Source: Tolypeutes matacus (taxonomy: Eukaryota > Chordata > Mammalia > Cingulata > Chlamyphoridae). From it: 64,000 nt of DNA. Positions within the stretch are counted from its first letter, which is position 1, and each line of letters starts with the position of its first letter. A program made the position numbers and the translations under genes. Location: the NCBI GenBank assembly GCA_026826555.1, contig JAKSZT010054582.1:105382-169381 (forward strand), read 5' to 3'. The notes below the pieces were generated by a model. The model made no database searches. It was not told the DNA's origin and was given only the letters and a program-made list of their open reading frames with translations. Below, piece by piece: positions 35,406 through 48,239 of the stretch.

Positions 35406-37127
35406 GCACCTGGAGATAGGGTAGCCTGCTTTGTCTGTGGTGGGGAACTGAGTAACTGGAAACAAAAGGATGATGTTATGTCAAAAAAACCGGAACATTT
35501 TCCCAACTGTCCCTTTTGGAAAATTCTCTAAAAACACTGAGGTTTAGCATTTCAAATCTGAGCATAGACCCATGAATCAAGACTGAGAACATATATTTAC
35601 TGGCCATATAGTGATTCAGTTCAGCCTGAGCATTTTGCAAGTTCGGGTTTTTATTATGTAGGTCGTGGCAATGATGATCTCAAGTGCTTTTGGTCTAACA
35701 GTGGCTTGAGCTGTTGTGAATCTGGAGATGATCATGGGTAGAACATCCCAAGTAGTTTCCAATATGTGAGTTCTTGATACACATGAAAGGGCAGGAGTTT
35801 GTCTATAATAATCAAGCTAAGTATCCTCATCTTGAACAGCTGTTGTCAACTTCAGTCACTCCTGGAGATAAAAATGTTGATCCAATGATTGTTTATTTTG
35901 GACCAAGGAAATTTCTTCAGAAGTTGCCATCATGATAAATACACCTGGGGTTAAAGCTGCCTTGTAAAATGGGCTTCAGTAGAAGCCTGGCAAACAGAGA
36001 GTTAGAGTAAAATCATAACAACTGGAGAGAATCATAAAACAGTTAGTGATATTATGTCAGCATTCTTAATGCTGAAGATGAAAATAGAGAAGAGGAAAAG
36101 GAATAACAACTGAAGGAAATGGCATCAGATGACCTGCCATTAATTTGGAAGAATAGAATGGCTCTCTTTCAGCAGTTGACCTGTGTGTTTCCTATCCTGG
36201 GTAATATTTTAACAGCCAGTATAGTTAATAAACAGGAACATGATATTACTAAGTAAATAGTACAGATACTTTTATAAGCAAGGAAATTAATTTATACCAT
36301 TTTAGTTAAAGGAAATGCTGCAGCCAACATCTTCAAAAGCTGTCCAAAAGAATTAACTCTAAATTATCAAAGAACTTATTTGTGGAAAATAATATGAAGT
36401 ATTTTCCAAAAGATGGTGTTTCAGGTTTGCCACTGGAAGAACAATTGAAGAAATTGCAAGAAGAAAGAACTTGTAAAGTGTTTATGGACAAAGAAGTTTC
36501 TATTGTAGTCATTTCTTGTGGCATCTGGTAGTATGCCAGAAGTATGCCCCTTTTCTAAGAAAATTCCCTAATTACAGAAGTTTGAAAAAGGGTAGTGTTC
36601 GTACGTTTATTTCATAAAAGAAATATAGATTATATGCTTGTCTATATAGAAAAGCCTTTAAAATATTGAACATTTGTAGCCATCTAAATAAAGGAATTTT
36701 ATGGGGGAGAACTTTCGTGTGTTTTACTCTGCTTTGGTACTAGTAAAGCATTTCCAAAAAAAGAAAAAAAAATGATAACATCATATAATTAATCTTGATC
36801 TCTGCTTATTTGCAAGGGGAGTTTTATGTTGGATGAGCTATATTAGTATATATGTGTGAACATATGGATTATTAAAGGACTAATAACAGTGATGTGATGT
36901 ATCATTTCAGCACTTACTGTGCTTGGTGTTCTTTCAGAAAGCTTTGAATACTCCATAGGAGTATAGTTTAGAAGAACTGGAAATCAGGAACTGTGAAGTT
37001 TTTCAGAGTTATGGTGCCAAATACAGTGCTTTTCATCTGTGTTGTAAAATATTTACCTTACTGGTAAACAAGATTTTCCCTAATGTGTGAGAAACATCTT
37101 AATAAAGTGCTTTAATGGGATATTGAA

Positions 37128-37140
37128 AAATTAAGCTACT
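37128..37140 (+). repeat. Target-site duplication of the BIRC2 retrocopy, right copy
   Basis: Exact match to 32907-32919, directly after the A-run. Confidence 0.75.
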
Positions 37141-38395
37141 AGAGGCCACATCATATTAAAACTTTACTTGCTTGATTATGATTTCTTGAGATTATTGTTC
37201 TGGAATAAAGAACAAAACTACTTCAAAAGAATTAAAGTAGTTCAAAATATACAACTCTTACAATAATTAAAATATTTTCATCATTTTGGGTTCATGTTTA
37301 TGGCTTCTAGCATTCAAATAGATGCTTCAAATTGTTAAGATAAAAGTTCTAAATAAATATATCCCTGATTTTTTAGTTTTTTTTCAAATTAACAATAATA
37401 TTTCTGTAGGAAAGGGAGTGATGAATACTAGGAGGAAAGATATACTTACTTATGCCTGAAAACATCAGGCCAATAATTCATTCAAAAATAATACAAAAAT
37501 AGACATCAGGTAACATGCTTGATATTCTCCATTTTTTATCCTAAAATTAGAATCCAAGGAGTGAGAAATAGCATTCTCCCTTAACTTTCTATCAAATTTC
37601 AACATAGACTAATGACTTATTTAACTTTCAAGTTAATAACTTTCACTGTTCACATCTCACCTAAGTATTGAATCTCTAGTTTGAATACATTGATTTCCCA
37701 GCACCCATGGAACCACTCTTTCATATCATTTAGCACAGTTATTATTTTATATTTATTGTTGTGAAAATTTGATTACTATCTAGCTCTACCACTACACTGA
37801 CACTTTAAATTGTAAAAAGACAGAATTCACTCTGATTGTCCACACAATTGTATCCCTAGGACATAATAAGAACTAGAACATATAATTTACTCACAAAATA
37901 TCTTTGATTGAATGTTGAGTCAAGTGATAAGTAATAGTGAATAGCAATTTTAAGCAGTAATATGCAGCTTTGCATTTACTCTATATTATATAAGTACATT
38001 ACAAATATCATTTATCCTCACAACTATACGAGGTGGTTCTATTATAACCTTTACCACAGTTGAGGAAACAGAGGCACATAAACTCTAATGCATCTGATCA
38101 AGTCCACAGAGCTCTTGAGAACAATACAAGGATTCAAACCTGAACTTCTTGGCTAAAGAATCCTTGCACATTAATACATAGAATTAAAGAATGGGATGAT
38201 TTTTCTACTTTGCTAACTGCATTATAAGTCCTCCAGAAAACATCATATGAAGTAACACAGTCTACATATTGTCGAGCTAGAAAAAGGGAGGTAAAGGAAA
38301 GTATGTAAGAAATATTGGAAAAATGGTTTCCCCTGGATTTGAGAAATGATTGAATCATTTCTGAGCCTAGGCAATAAATATATCAAAGAAAATAC
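37141..38395. other. No gene seen
   Basis: AT-rich sequence without a recognisable gene. Only short open frames are present. Confidence 0.5.
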
Positions 38396-38399
38396 AAAA

Positions 38400-38632
38400 T
38401 ATAGAAGAAGTAGAATTAAGAGTAGCAGAATAAGAAAAAGGGGAAGGAGGAGGGTGAATAAGGAGGAAGAGGAAGAATAAGAGTAAGAGTAAGAAGAGAA
38501 GTAGGAAGAGGAAGAAGAAGGGGAAGAAGGAGGTGAAGAAGGAGGAGAAAGAGAAGAAAAAGGGGGGAAGGGAAAGAGCAGGTGGTGTGGAGGATGAGGA
38601 TGAAGAGGTGGTGGAGGAGAGAAGAAGATTTT
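38400..38632 (+). repeat. Homopurine (GA-rich) tract
   Basis: About 230 bases are almost wholly A and G, arranged as imperfect GAAGAGGAA and GGAGGA units. Only a few T and C interruptions occur, for example at 38401-38470 and in the GGTGGTG part near 38580-38600. Confidence 0.9.
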
Positions 38633-38689
38633 AAAGTTTATTAATTACATCAGTTTTACCTAAAATACTCAGTTAGATATTGTACTGGC

Positions 38690-40200
38690 AAATGTGGAGT
38701 TATCCAGAAAGGAGATATTTGAAAACACAACTACATGAATAAGATTTAAAAGGAAATAGAAAACTTCCATTTCTACTTAGGATTTAGAAAATTGCAAAGC
38801 ACCTTTCCTGGTTTAAAAAAGCCATAATCTAAAAAGAATCATAACTTTTCAAAAAGATGAGGTTGGAAACAGCCAAGAAATCAGAAAACCAAGGAAAGTC
38901 TAGGCCCTTAAAGAAGAGCTTGGGACAAATGAACTGTTACACTTTGGTAGAATGTGGGAGAAACATGTGGCCACCATACAAGAACATAAGAAAAGTACAG
39001 ATGCATTATAAAGAATTTTGAAAACCAAGTATGGGCTGAAGTGTCAGTTGGGAAAAGCAGAGCACTGAAATTTGTTAGGTTAAAAGATTTAATAGAAATG
39101 ATAAAAACAGGTATAGATGCATGAGAAATTTCATCATAAGGAATGTATTCCATTAGACAGTGTCCAATGAAATTCTAGAAATTAGAACTTTAAAAAGCAC
39201 ACACACAATATAAGAAACAAAAAATTTCATCAACAAGATCATCAGTAAAGCCAATAGAACAGATTAAGAAAGAATTAGTGAACTTGAAGAAAATCCAAAA
39301 GGGATTAACCAAAAGACAAGATTTAAAGGAAAAAAGGTATAGTGAGTGATATCCAATTGCTGTAAGACATATCCAATATTTAATATACATTTATATATGT
39401 ATGCAAAATATACATATATTACAATAAGAATAGAAAGGGAGTGCATCAGACAAAATATTAAAGGACATAATGGCAACAAAACAACAAGATTTCTAAAAAT
39501 AATGAAAGGCATCAAACAACAGGTGCACAAATGTTAGAAGACTCCAGGCATGATAACTGCAAATAGCAAATCAGCCAGCAAGAAAACACATAGAGTCATT
39601 GTTCTCACCGTTGAAAAACTGATAAAAGTAGAAAATTATGAAGGCAGAGGAAAATACAAATCTAGTACAGAAGGAAAATCACAAGAATTATACCAGACTT
39701 GTCATCAAAAATGTTACAGCCAGAACACAATTGAGGGACATGTTTAAAGTACTGAAATATAACTGTCATTACAGAATTCAATACCCACTGAAATATATTT
39801 CAAATATAAATTCAAAATAAACTTTCTCATGAAAATTAATACACAACACAGAGAGAAATAATTTATCGTCAGCAGTCTTGTACTATAAAAATTTCCAAGC
39901 AGAAGCATTAAGTAAACAAAATGACTCTTGTGTCTACTGAAAGAAATAACAATACTAAATATATAAAATGCAAAAGAAATATAACAATTTTGGGATTTTT
40001 AAATATTTATTGCTCTAAAAATAGCTAAATAATGGAACTTAGATTGATGCATTTTGGGGCTTGAGCCATAAATAGAAGTAAAGCTCATGACAAAATTATC
40101 ACAAAGAAAGCATAGTTAATAAAAATAAAAGTACAAAAATAGAAAGATTCTCTAAAAATTAGAAAAGACAAATGTACTTTCAAGATTAGAAATAACTCAA
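38690..40200 (+). mobile_element. HAL1/L1 ORF1-type remnant
   Basis: 39480-39900 follows an L1 ORF1 C-terminal region: 'gttacagccagaacacaattgagggacatgtttaaagtactgaaa' (39713-39757), then the 'cagaattcaatacccactgaaatat' and 'tttatcgtcagcag' blocks. It runs without an ORF2, which fits a HAL1-type or truncated L1. The part before 39200 is assigned only by continuity. Confidence 0.6.
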
Positions 40201-40231
40201 AAAAAAAGCATACAATTAAAAAATAAATGCT

Positions 40232-40340
40232 AGGGCAGCAATTGTATCTCAAGTGGTTGAGTGCCAGCTTCCCATGTATGAGGTCCTGGGTTGATTCACT
40301 GTACCTATTGAAAAATAAATAAATGAATAAATAAATAAAT
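40232..40340 (+). mobile_element. tRNA-derived SINE, DAS type
   Basis: A box 'tatctcaagtggttgagtg', B box 'aggtcctgggttgattcac' and a (AAAT)n tail to 40340. The wording is that of the tRNA-Ala-derived SINEs known from xenarthrans, which I recall rather than searched. Confidence 0.7.
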
Positions 40341-40706
40341 ACTTATGAAGGACATACCTCTAAGTGCAAATAAAAACAAAAAGAAATAGTGACAAAGATT
40401 GTATAAATATATATTTTTTACTTCAGAGCAAAAAATGTCATAATAAAGTAATTTTATATGTTATTGATATATGGTAAGGCACGATTTTAAAAATAAATTT
40501 AGAAAGTATAAGTATAATCAAGACTTTTTATAAGCCATAAATATAATGAAGATCTGATTAAATTAAATAGTTTTTAATTACCAAAATATTGTTCAAGATT
40601 TTACTCTTGAACTCTATTTTAAACATTCAAAAAACATTTTGGAAAAACAGCCATATTTAATTATAGAGAGAAAAATCTCAATATAAATTTCAAATGAAAA
40701 ACAAAT

Positions 40707-40800
40707 TTTTTTTTTGAGGTACTGGGGCTTACAATTGGACCCGGAACTCATACGTGGGAAGCTGATGCGCAATCAGAAAACAGCGAATTTTATAATGCAA
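40707..40800 (-). mobile_element. tRNA-derived SINE, DAS type, minus strand
   Basis: A T-run followed by 'gaggtactggggcttacaattggacccggaactcatacgtgggaag' is the reverse complement of the tail, B box and mid part of the SINE at 40232. The A-box end is more diverged. Confidence 0.6.
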
Positions 40801-42310
40801 TTGCTTGAAGGCAAATGACATATCTATTTACAACTATGAAAGTTTAAATAATCAAATTCTTGAAAAATAAAAAAGTATTTTTTAAAAATAAACTTTAAAT
40901 AACAGAGAAAAATAAAATTGCATTTTCAGATTATATAGAGGATTTTTCAATAAGTTGAACTTTAGTCTCTACCTTTTTAAAATTTAAAAAATTACAGAAG
41001 ATATTAATTCCTTGGAAGTTCTTAGTTTTTCAACATTTCTCTATTAACAAGTAGAAACAAAGGAGCCAAGCATTAACTCAATAATTTATTTATTTTTCAA
41101 GAATTTAAAAATCTACAGAAAGTAGGATAATAAGAACAATTTTACAAAATACACACAATTTAAACTAAATTCTTTATTATTTACACAACAGAAAGCTAGG
41201 TTTTTTCCAAATATTTAGCAATTAGACACCAAACATATATTACTGCTTGCAGATTTTTTAACCTGGCAAATTTACAAAATTCCATGTCCTAAAGCTTGCA
41301 AGAGAGTCTTTATTTTGCTAATTTATCAAAACCATAGTAATCTCACATGTTTAAATGACAAAGAAATTCTCAAAAGTTATACTAAGTGGAAACAGAAAAA
41401 TGCAAAAAATAACATAGAAAAGAACCAAAATTTATTTGTAAGTATAATATATGCATATATGTACATATTATTAAGTCTAGAATTACATGCACAAAATTGT
41501 AAGGATTTCTGTTTTCTGAAATATTTTTCAATATTTCAAAATTTTCTTCACTGTTACCATATAACATATTTTCCATAAATTATCTCACAGTATTTTACTT
41601 AGCTGTAGGTCCAGATGTTTGAAACACTGACTTTTTCATTTTTCATTTTAACTATTTCTGTGTTTACTACTTAAGTTAACAAAACCAATTTATAAAACAT
41701 CAGTGAATATTCTTTATAACAAAAACCATTGTGTATTCAAAATATCACAAAAATGCAAGTTTCCACCTTATACATTATACTGCATCAAATGCTTTATAGT
41801 CCTCATTTGACTTAATCTTTACCATAACTCTACAGAGCAGGAATTAGTATTTATCTTGTACAGTTGAGGAAAATCAGGCTTAAATTATCAGGGACTTATT
41901 AAGCATCAAAGCAAAAGGAGCATATTTAGAATCTAAACTTGCAATGTATGATTCCTAAGTAAGCACTCTCATCCACTGACTGTATTTCTTCTCTATGTCT
42001 TAAATGAATTATGTTGGGAAATATATTTGTGTCAAAATGTAGCTATTTTCCATAATAAAATTCTCTGATGGGATCATGCATGGGAATTTAAGTGAAACAA
42101 TTTAAAAAGGCAAATTTACATTTTCTTATTTTGCACATTAGCTGCTTTTAAAGAAACACATATATTAGGGTAACAAGTTTAAAAGTTATATAGTGGTCCA
42201 TTTCACTATACTTGGAGAGTATCCAAGTAAATATCCAACAGGACAAAACAAAATCTTCAGGTGCACTTAAATGCAGGTGCACTTAAATGCTCAGCATCAC
42301 TATCACTTCT
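40801..42310. other. No gene seen
   Basis: AT-rich sequence with only short open frames and no recognised repeat. Confidence 0.45.
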
Positions 42311-42311
42311 G

Positions 42312-43060
42312 TTACCTGGATCCCACTCTCTTCTCTATGACTCTAATTAGAGCATTTTTCAATTCTTTGTTCCTAAGACTATAAATGAGTGGATTCAGCA
42401 TGGGGAATCACCATAGTATAAAACACAGAGGCCACTTGGTCCTTTCTCAAGAAGTAGGACTTCTTTGGTTTTAAATAAGTAAAAGTCATGGTGCCATAAA
42501 AGATGGTGACTCCCAGGATGTGGGAGGCACAACTAGAGAAGGCTTTATGCTTTCCTGAGGTGGAATTAATTTTCAAAATAGTAGAGAGAATGGACATTTA
42601 GGACACAGAGACTGTGATAAGAGACACCATAAGGGTGGAGTCAGCAGCAATAAATATCAGGATTTCAATGCCAACAATGGCAGTGCAGGGCAGGGCTAAA
42701 ACTGGTGTTGTGTCACAAAAAAGTGATGAATCTCATTGACTTTGCAGAAATGCAAATTTTTCATGCAAAGAACAGTGATCAAGGAGTCAGTAAAGCCAAT
42801 CACATAGGACCCGGTGATGAGAGCATGGCAAAGACTCCTGGACATAATTACTGGGTAGTGAAGAGGATTGCAGATAGCTATATAGCAGTCATAGGCCATT
42901 GAAGAGAGAAGGAAACATTCAGTGGCACCTAAGAAGATAAAAAAAAAAAGACATCTGGATGAAGCAGCCTTTGAATGAAATAAACTTGGTGGAAGTCAGT
43001 AATTTCTCTAAGGTTTTAGGTGTGATGACAGTTGGGTGTTAACTATTAGCCACATTTTTA
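42312..43060 (-). pseudogene. Olfactory receptor pseudogene, 5' truncated
   Basis: Read on the minus strand it starts within TM2/TM3 sequence near 43060 ('...V-T-P-K' equivalent) and goes to a TAA at 42312-42314. Landmarks: A-T-E-C-F-L-L before [15 protein letters not shown] (Arg of D-R-Y replaced by Cys), [18 protein letters not shown], and P-M-L-N-P-L-I-Y-S at the TM7 end. Disruptions: one base lost in the F-F-C-D block (about 42712-42722), a TAC to TAA-type stop at about 42598-42600, and an extra C in the P-M-L-N-P block near 42402-42406. TM1 and the start are absent. It is a class II receptor; I could not assign a family. Confidence 0.8.
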
Positions 43061-43064
43061 GGTA

Positions 43065-45425
43065 AGAAAAAGACAGAACAGTTTTAAGAAACTTGCCAGG
43101 GTCATATAATAAATATTGACTCTGTGATTCTACCAAGATAGGTAGAATTCAGAGAGCATGATCACATAACTTAATATCTGTTTATAATTAATTTCAGAAA
43201 AATGAGATAAGTGCTAATACTAATTAATTACAGAAAAAGTTTTAATCTCACTTACTATATTTTGTATCCATTATTGTTTAACACAAGTAACAAATTTCAA
43301 TCTTAGAGAACTTTTACTTGAATGAGTAAAAATAATAGGTCATATGTAATTTTCATTTCTGGAAGATATCATATTTCTTCCAAACTTATATTTTCAATAT
43401 ATGTACGTTGCTTGTAGACTCTGATTCCATCAATTCTAGAATTCCTTTTCCACAAATCCTGGCATTACTTAGGTAAAGCATAAATGATATGCATATGCAT
43501 GTGGTTCTCGTAATGTGTCCATTTTGTTTGATCTGAAGTAAAACCCTTTAATTTTGAGAATAATACTTACCATGAACAAAAGGTGGTGAAAAAGTTTCTC
43601 CCAAGAGAATCTGTCTAGAAATTTGTCACCCTCAATTTTTTCTCACAAATAAAATACGTAAAACATATAAGGAGCCACAAAATTCTGTAATGAAATATCT
43701 GTTCTCTTTGAACTAAATTAGTATTAATTTTTCATGCATGAATTTTTGTTTTACCCTGAAATAAAGTAGATCAACCTAAAATTTTGGTCAGTCCCTGATC
43801 AAAGGGAAAGTTCATCTAAAATTATGTCTTACAAGAATTTCAAGGAGCTACTGTGAATATAAGCTGAGCAGAGCATCCCTTTGTCTTTTACCCTAATAAT
43901 AACACTGGACCTCTTATATGAAGTATTGTTGATAATGCAACATTTACTCACCCCTGGGGATCAATTTCCAAGGAGGACTTTTTGGCATGATACCAGGAAA
44001 AAAGTTCAACATATGTAAGAGAGAATTGTCTTCCCCTTAGAAGTCACATAATTTTAAGCATGATTGCTTTGGTATTCATTTGTGAGGCTCTAAGTTTTTG
44101 AAGAGTAACAGAGAATGTATTTCTAGAGAAAAACTTAATTTCTCTGTGACTGAATGGCCAGATCATTAACCACCAGGGATAGAATATTTTCATTTTTCAC
44201 AATGAAACCTTTTCATATTTAAAAGTGTAACACTCTTAAAGGAGTAACATTGTTCATTAAACAACAATTTGAAAACAACAAAATTTAAAGAAAATAAAAA
44301 TCATTCATAGTTGTTGTTAAACTTCACATGAATTTTCTTCCAATTATTTTTCTGTGTATATATAATGCTTATTTATGTCTACTTATGTCTTTGCATAATT
44401 TTGTCATACTGAGTTTTCATAGCTATTTCTGATTTTCTCACTAAATAATTATAATACACCTTGACCTAAGTTCTATTAGCCTTTTGTAAAACCTACAATT
44501 TCACATATTTTGCATTGGATCATGCCCCACAGTTAAATTCCCTCTAGGAATTTGCACCAGTTGATGAATGGGTGTTTTTGAGGCATCATGTGGAAAACAC
44601 CATGCAGCCTCTTTATTCTGTTTGGCAGTCACCTAATTCATCTATACAGCAGATGTATTATTGTATTTACCTATTACAATATTTGTGGACTTCTAAAAAA
44701 GTCAGTATACTTGGTTTTTATTTTATTAAAAGGAAAGTAAAATTAAATGTTGAGACTTGTGATATTTAATTTAATGGACAAAGCTCACTTTCTCTGAATA
44801 TAATCAGTTAAAATATTTTCTTTCAAATTTCACATTAATTAATGTTAGTGAAATCACCTTTCATATAGATTGAGAAGTAATTCTTATGGAAAAACTTTTT
44901 ACACTCTAGAATTTCAGGAGAGAATATGTGGTGTGGTTAAATACGTTACAAGTTAACTTATATGAACTTTTGGAAGTGCAATTTTTTATTCATCAAAAAT
45001 TTAGTGAGATTGAGACAGGTTTATTAGGAGACTAAGATGCTAACATCAATTTATTTGACAGTGGATAACCATGGGTTACAACCAAATTAGAGTTTATAGG
45101 TCATTTTCTACGTTAATGACACCTCAAAAATCACTGCTTACTCCTTGCAAAATCAGCAAATTTTTCTTCCCAGCATTGAAAAACAACTTTATAGCTATTA
45201 ATCTTAGTTTTTATATAATATAAATAAAAGTTGAAGAATGATTAATTTACAGAACTATTGATTTTTAAAATGTTATTATTGAATCTTTATTGCCTGGATT
45301 CCAACATAACATTTCTAAAAGGAAAATAATTTTGGTAGAATATTAGAAATGAGAAACAGAAAGGGGATTTGAATCCTTGTCCTAGATGACAAAAAAAACA
45401 TTGGCAATTTATATCTGACAGCTTC
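43065..45425. other. No gene seen
   Basis: AT-rich intergenic sequence. I see no open frame with a protein motif and no repeat I can name. Confidence 0.5.
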
Positions 45426-46571
45426 TCAATTTTATTATTTTTTGTTTTTATTGCTGATTTTCTATCAATATTTTATTCATTTTTATTGAAGTTCTATTAA
45501 GGATTTTACATCTTTATGATAAATTGGATCTTTATTATTTTATACTATCCATCATACCTCTGGAATACAGAGGTTTTCTTCATAATATAATATAGCCATA
45601 GTAGTTTTTATAAGCTCATATTTACAAACTATGCATTTATTCTTCCTTGTACTTCTCTCCTATCTCTTAGGAATATGATATAATTGTTTATTACTTTTTA
45701 GTTGACTCAATAACTCTGCCTTTTAATTGGAGTGATTAGTTCATTTGCATTTAAAATACTTATAGATCTGCTATTGGCAATTTATGCTGTTTGGTTTTGG
45801 TCCTTTGTTCCTTCTATCCTGGCTTCTTTTGGGTTAATAAAAAATATATTATCCAATTTTATTCTCTCTATTGGATATTTTAAACCATACCTCTTTTGAG
45901 TATATGGAATTATTAAATTATTTTAGTGTACCCTAAATTAATATTGTACCCCTTCACATAAAGTGTAAGAATCCTAAAACATTCTATTTCCATTTACCTC
46001 TTGTCTTTTCTGCCATTGTACCATATATTTTACTCTCATATAAATTACAAACCTGAAAATAGTATATTATTATTTTTATTGTATATAGCCAGTTGTCTAT
46101 TGAAAAATTTATAAATATTTCCCATCTTGAAGTACTTCATTTCTTTTGGTAATTTTTTGGATGATTTTCAGAAAAAAAAATTCTTCTGAATATCATTCCT
46201 GTCTATCATATCAAGAATTTTTGTTATGATATCATTTGCTTTTCAGCCTGAAGAACTACTGTTAGCTTTTTTGTATTGCAGTATTTTGGCAGCAAATTTT
46301 CTGAAATTTCATTTATCTGAAATGTTTCTGTGTCACCCTTGTTTTTTAAGAATGTTTTCACTACATATAAAATTATTTTTCTTTTTGCCTTTCAGCATTT
46401 AAAAATTTTTTTTTCTAGTCTTATGATTTTTGATAGGATGTCAGTCATAATTGATATATCTTCTTTCCTGCAGGTAATATGTTCTCCCTCTCCCACCATG
46501 GCTGCTTTAAACTGTTTCTTTCTATCTTTCAGTTTCCGTAGTTTGAGTATAGTGGCCTGGGTTCATACCTA

Positions 46572-46573
<2 letters not shown>

Positions 46574-46602
<29 letters not shown>
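46574..46602 (+). repeat. (GT)n microsatellite
   Basis: A TG dinucleotide run of about 29 bases. Confidence 0.95.
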
Positions 46603-46605
<3 letters not shown>

Positions 46606-46869
46606 AATTGGATTTAACCTGCTTTGGGTTTTCAGAACTTCTTGTATCTATAAATTGATATTTTTCTCAAACCTTTTATAAGATATCATTCACTTTTTCC
46701 TCATTATTTTATTGATCCACTATGCTATGATTCTTGATTACTTCATTTGTTTTTGTCATTTGAAAACATTTTATTGATCTGATTTCAAGATTACTGATAC
46801 ATTCCTCTATGTTTCCAATCTGCAGTTTAGTTCTTCCATGTAACTTTTGTCCTGAGTATAGTAAGGCAC

Positions 46870-47334
46870 TGTGGAAAAACGACAGCTTTTCACCCAACTG
46901 AGGTGGATATGTCAGACCACAGAAAGACTCAGACAAATCCAATGTGGTGAATAATGAACATTTATTTAGGAGGCATATGTGGGCTTCTCAACTTCAGCAG
47001 TGGAGGGAGAGACATTTTTTTAGCTCAATTGTCCACGCTCCCTGCAAAAAAGAGGGGTCTTTAATAATGCATGTCCACTTACAGATGGGGAACTCACATG
47101 AGGTGCAGCAGGAATTCTAAGGAATATAGTATCACAAGATTTATTGATCACTCACCAGTTCAAAACCAGTTCCTCAGGTTTGCCTTTTTAACTACTCAGG
47201 AATGCTGCTGCAATTTGGGGAAAAGGAAAACGCTGGAAGTATTGGGGACAAAATGCCAAGTCATATATGCCACACTTTTGATCTCAGATAATTTTACTTT
47301 CCATTTTGGATCATATTGAAATATAACTTCCACA
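46870..47334 (-). mobile_element. Solo LTR, minus strand
   Basis: Plus-strand ends TGTGGAA and TTCCACA are perfect 7-base inverted repeats with TG...CA. On the minus strand an AATAAATG polyadenylation signal lies near 46962-46970, about 90 bases before the LTR end. The inserted 465 bases interrupt ancient L1 wording on both sides. It resembles neither LTR family of the two ERVs at the left. Family unknown. Confidence 0.6.
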
Positions 47335-48239
47335 CTTACTCATATGATTCACACTTTCTTTCCTTGTCTTCTTTTTAGTATTTTATTACTTACAGTGTTT
47401 TGTGACTGATATATTATAGAGGCTTTGGATTGTTATTTTGCTTTAAAGATTATTCAGTTTTGCTCTGGCAGGCAATGAAATATTCAAGTGCCTTTTAAAA
47501 CTCTGAGTCATTTTATTCTTTAATAAGGAAGATCTATTTGGTTTTGTCCTTAATCCTAGGTTATGTCTTTTACTTAAGGCCAGGGTCCTTACTTCTAATG
47601 TATAGCATTTTATGTCTCAACTTTATGCCTGAGTCAATCAGAGATATTCTTCATATTGGTGCGGCCATGACTCCAACTTCTTCCATCAACTTAGGATTTC
47701 TGTAGTTGCTCTGTTCTCAGCCTTGTACCAGGGTCTCTTGACTAGGCCTGAATAGTCCACCCTGCACATATGCAGTTCAGGGTTCAGTCTAAGACCTACA
47801 GGGAGTCTCCACCCAAGCATTTGGAGCACCTTCTCTGGGTTCCCTGTCTTGACTGTTCCACTTCTTCAGCTGCTGGAAACTACAATTTCTGTTTTTTCAG
47901 TTCTGGAAGATCAAACCTTTATACTCTGCTTGCACTCTTTACTTTCCTTGATCTGCCTGCAGTCTTTACTTCTTTGAGGAGCAGTTTATAAAGACAGGGT
48001 AAGCATAATGCTCTTCTCACATAATTCAAGAATCTCATGAATCACTTACCTTTGTTGTCTGTCATCCAATGCCAGAAACTACTTGCATGTGCATTTGTCC
48101 ATATTTAGAGTTTTTATGATGTCACGGTTATTCTCATTCCACTTACTCTATCATGGTCAAAGCCAATGTCTGACCAGATTTTAAATCTTTTCTGCTTTTA
48201 ATGATGATATAGTTTCATCTCCTAACTCATTAAATCTTT

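Larger units (their letters stand above)
32920..37127 (+). pseudogene. BIRC2: Processed pseudogene of BIRC2 (cIAP1)
   Basis: BIRC2 is an inhibitor-of-apoptosis E3 ligase with three BIR domains, a UBA, a CARD and a RING finger. The coding footprint runs from ATG 34771 (M-H-K-T-T-S-K-R) to TAA 36615-36617 (V-R-L/T-F-I-S end), with exons joined. Domains in order: BIR1 remnant about 34880-35060; BIR2 about 35340-35530, with P-G-D-R-V-A-C-F and H-F-P-N-C-P-F; BIR3 remnant about 35600-35830; UBA region about 35930-36000; CARD about 36120-36450, including M-A-L-F-Q-Q-L-T-C-V and N-K-Q-E-H-D; RING remnant from about 36440, where E-E-R-T-C-K-V is kept but later zinc ligands are lost. Many frameshifts and stops. 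BIRC2 fits better than BIRC3 from the G-N-A-A-A-N-I-F-K and M-A-S-D-D-L blocks. AATAAA is at 37101, a short A-run ends near 37130, and a 13-bp target-site duplication flanks it. The 5' end is a GC-rich patch at 32920-33055, then an AT-rich long leader. Confidence 0.85.
45430..48040 (-). mobile_element. Ancient L1 5' part, minus strand, interrupted by an LTR
   Basis: Minus-strand L1 leader and ORF1 wording of an old L1M type. Plus-strand landmarks are 'ttgcctttcagcatttaaaaattttt' (46387-46412), 'agtttgagtatagtggcctggg' (46541-46562), 'tgactgatatattatagaggctttggattgttattttg' (47403-47440) and a moderately GC-rich stretch at 47650-48000. It is interrupted by the LTR at 46870-47334 and by a (GT)n run at 46574-46602. 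Confidence 0.55.
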
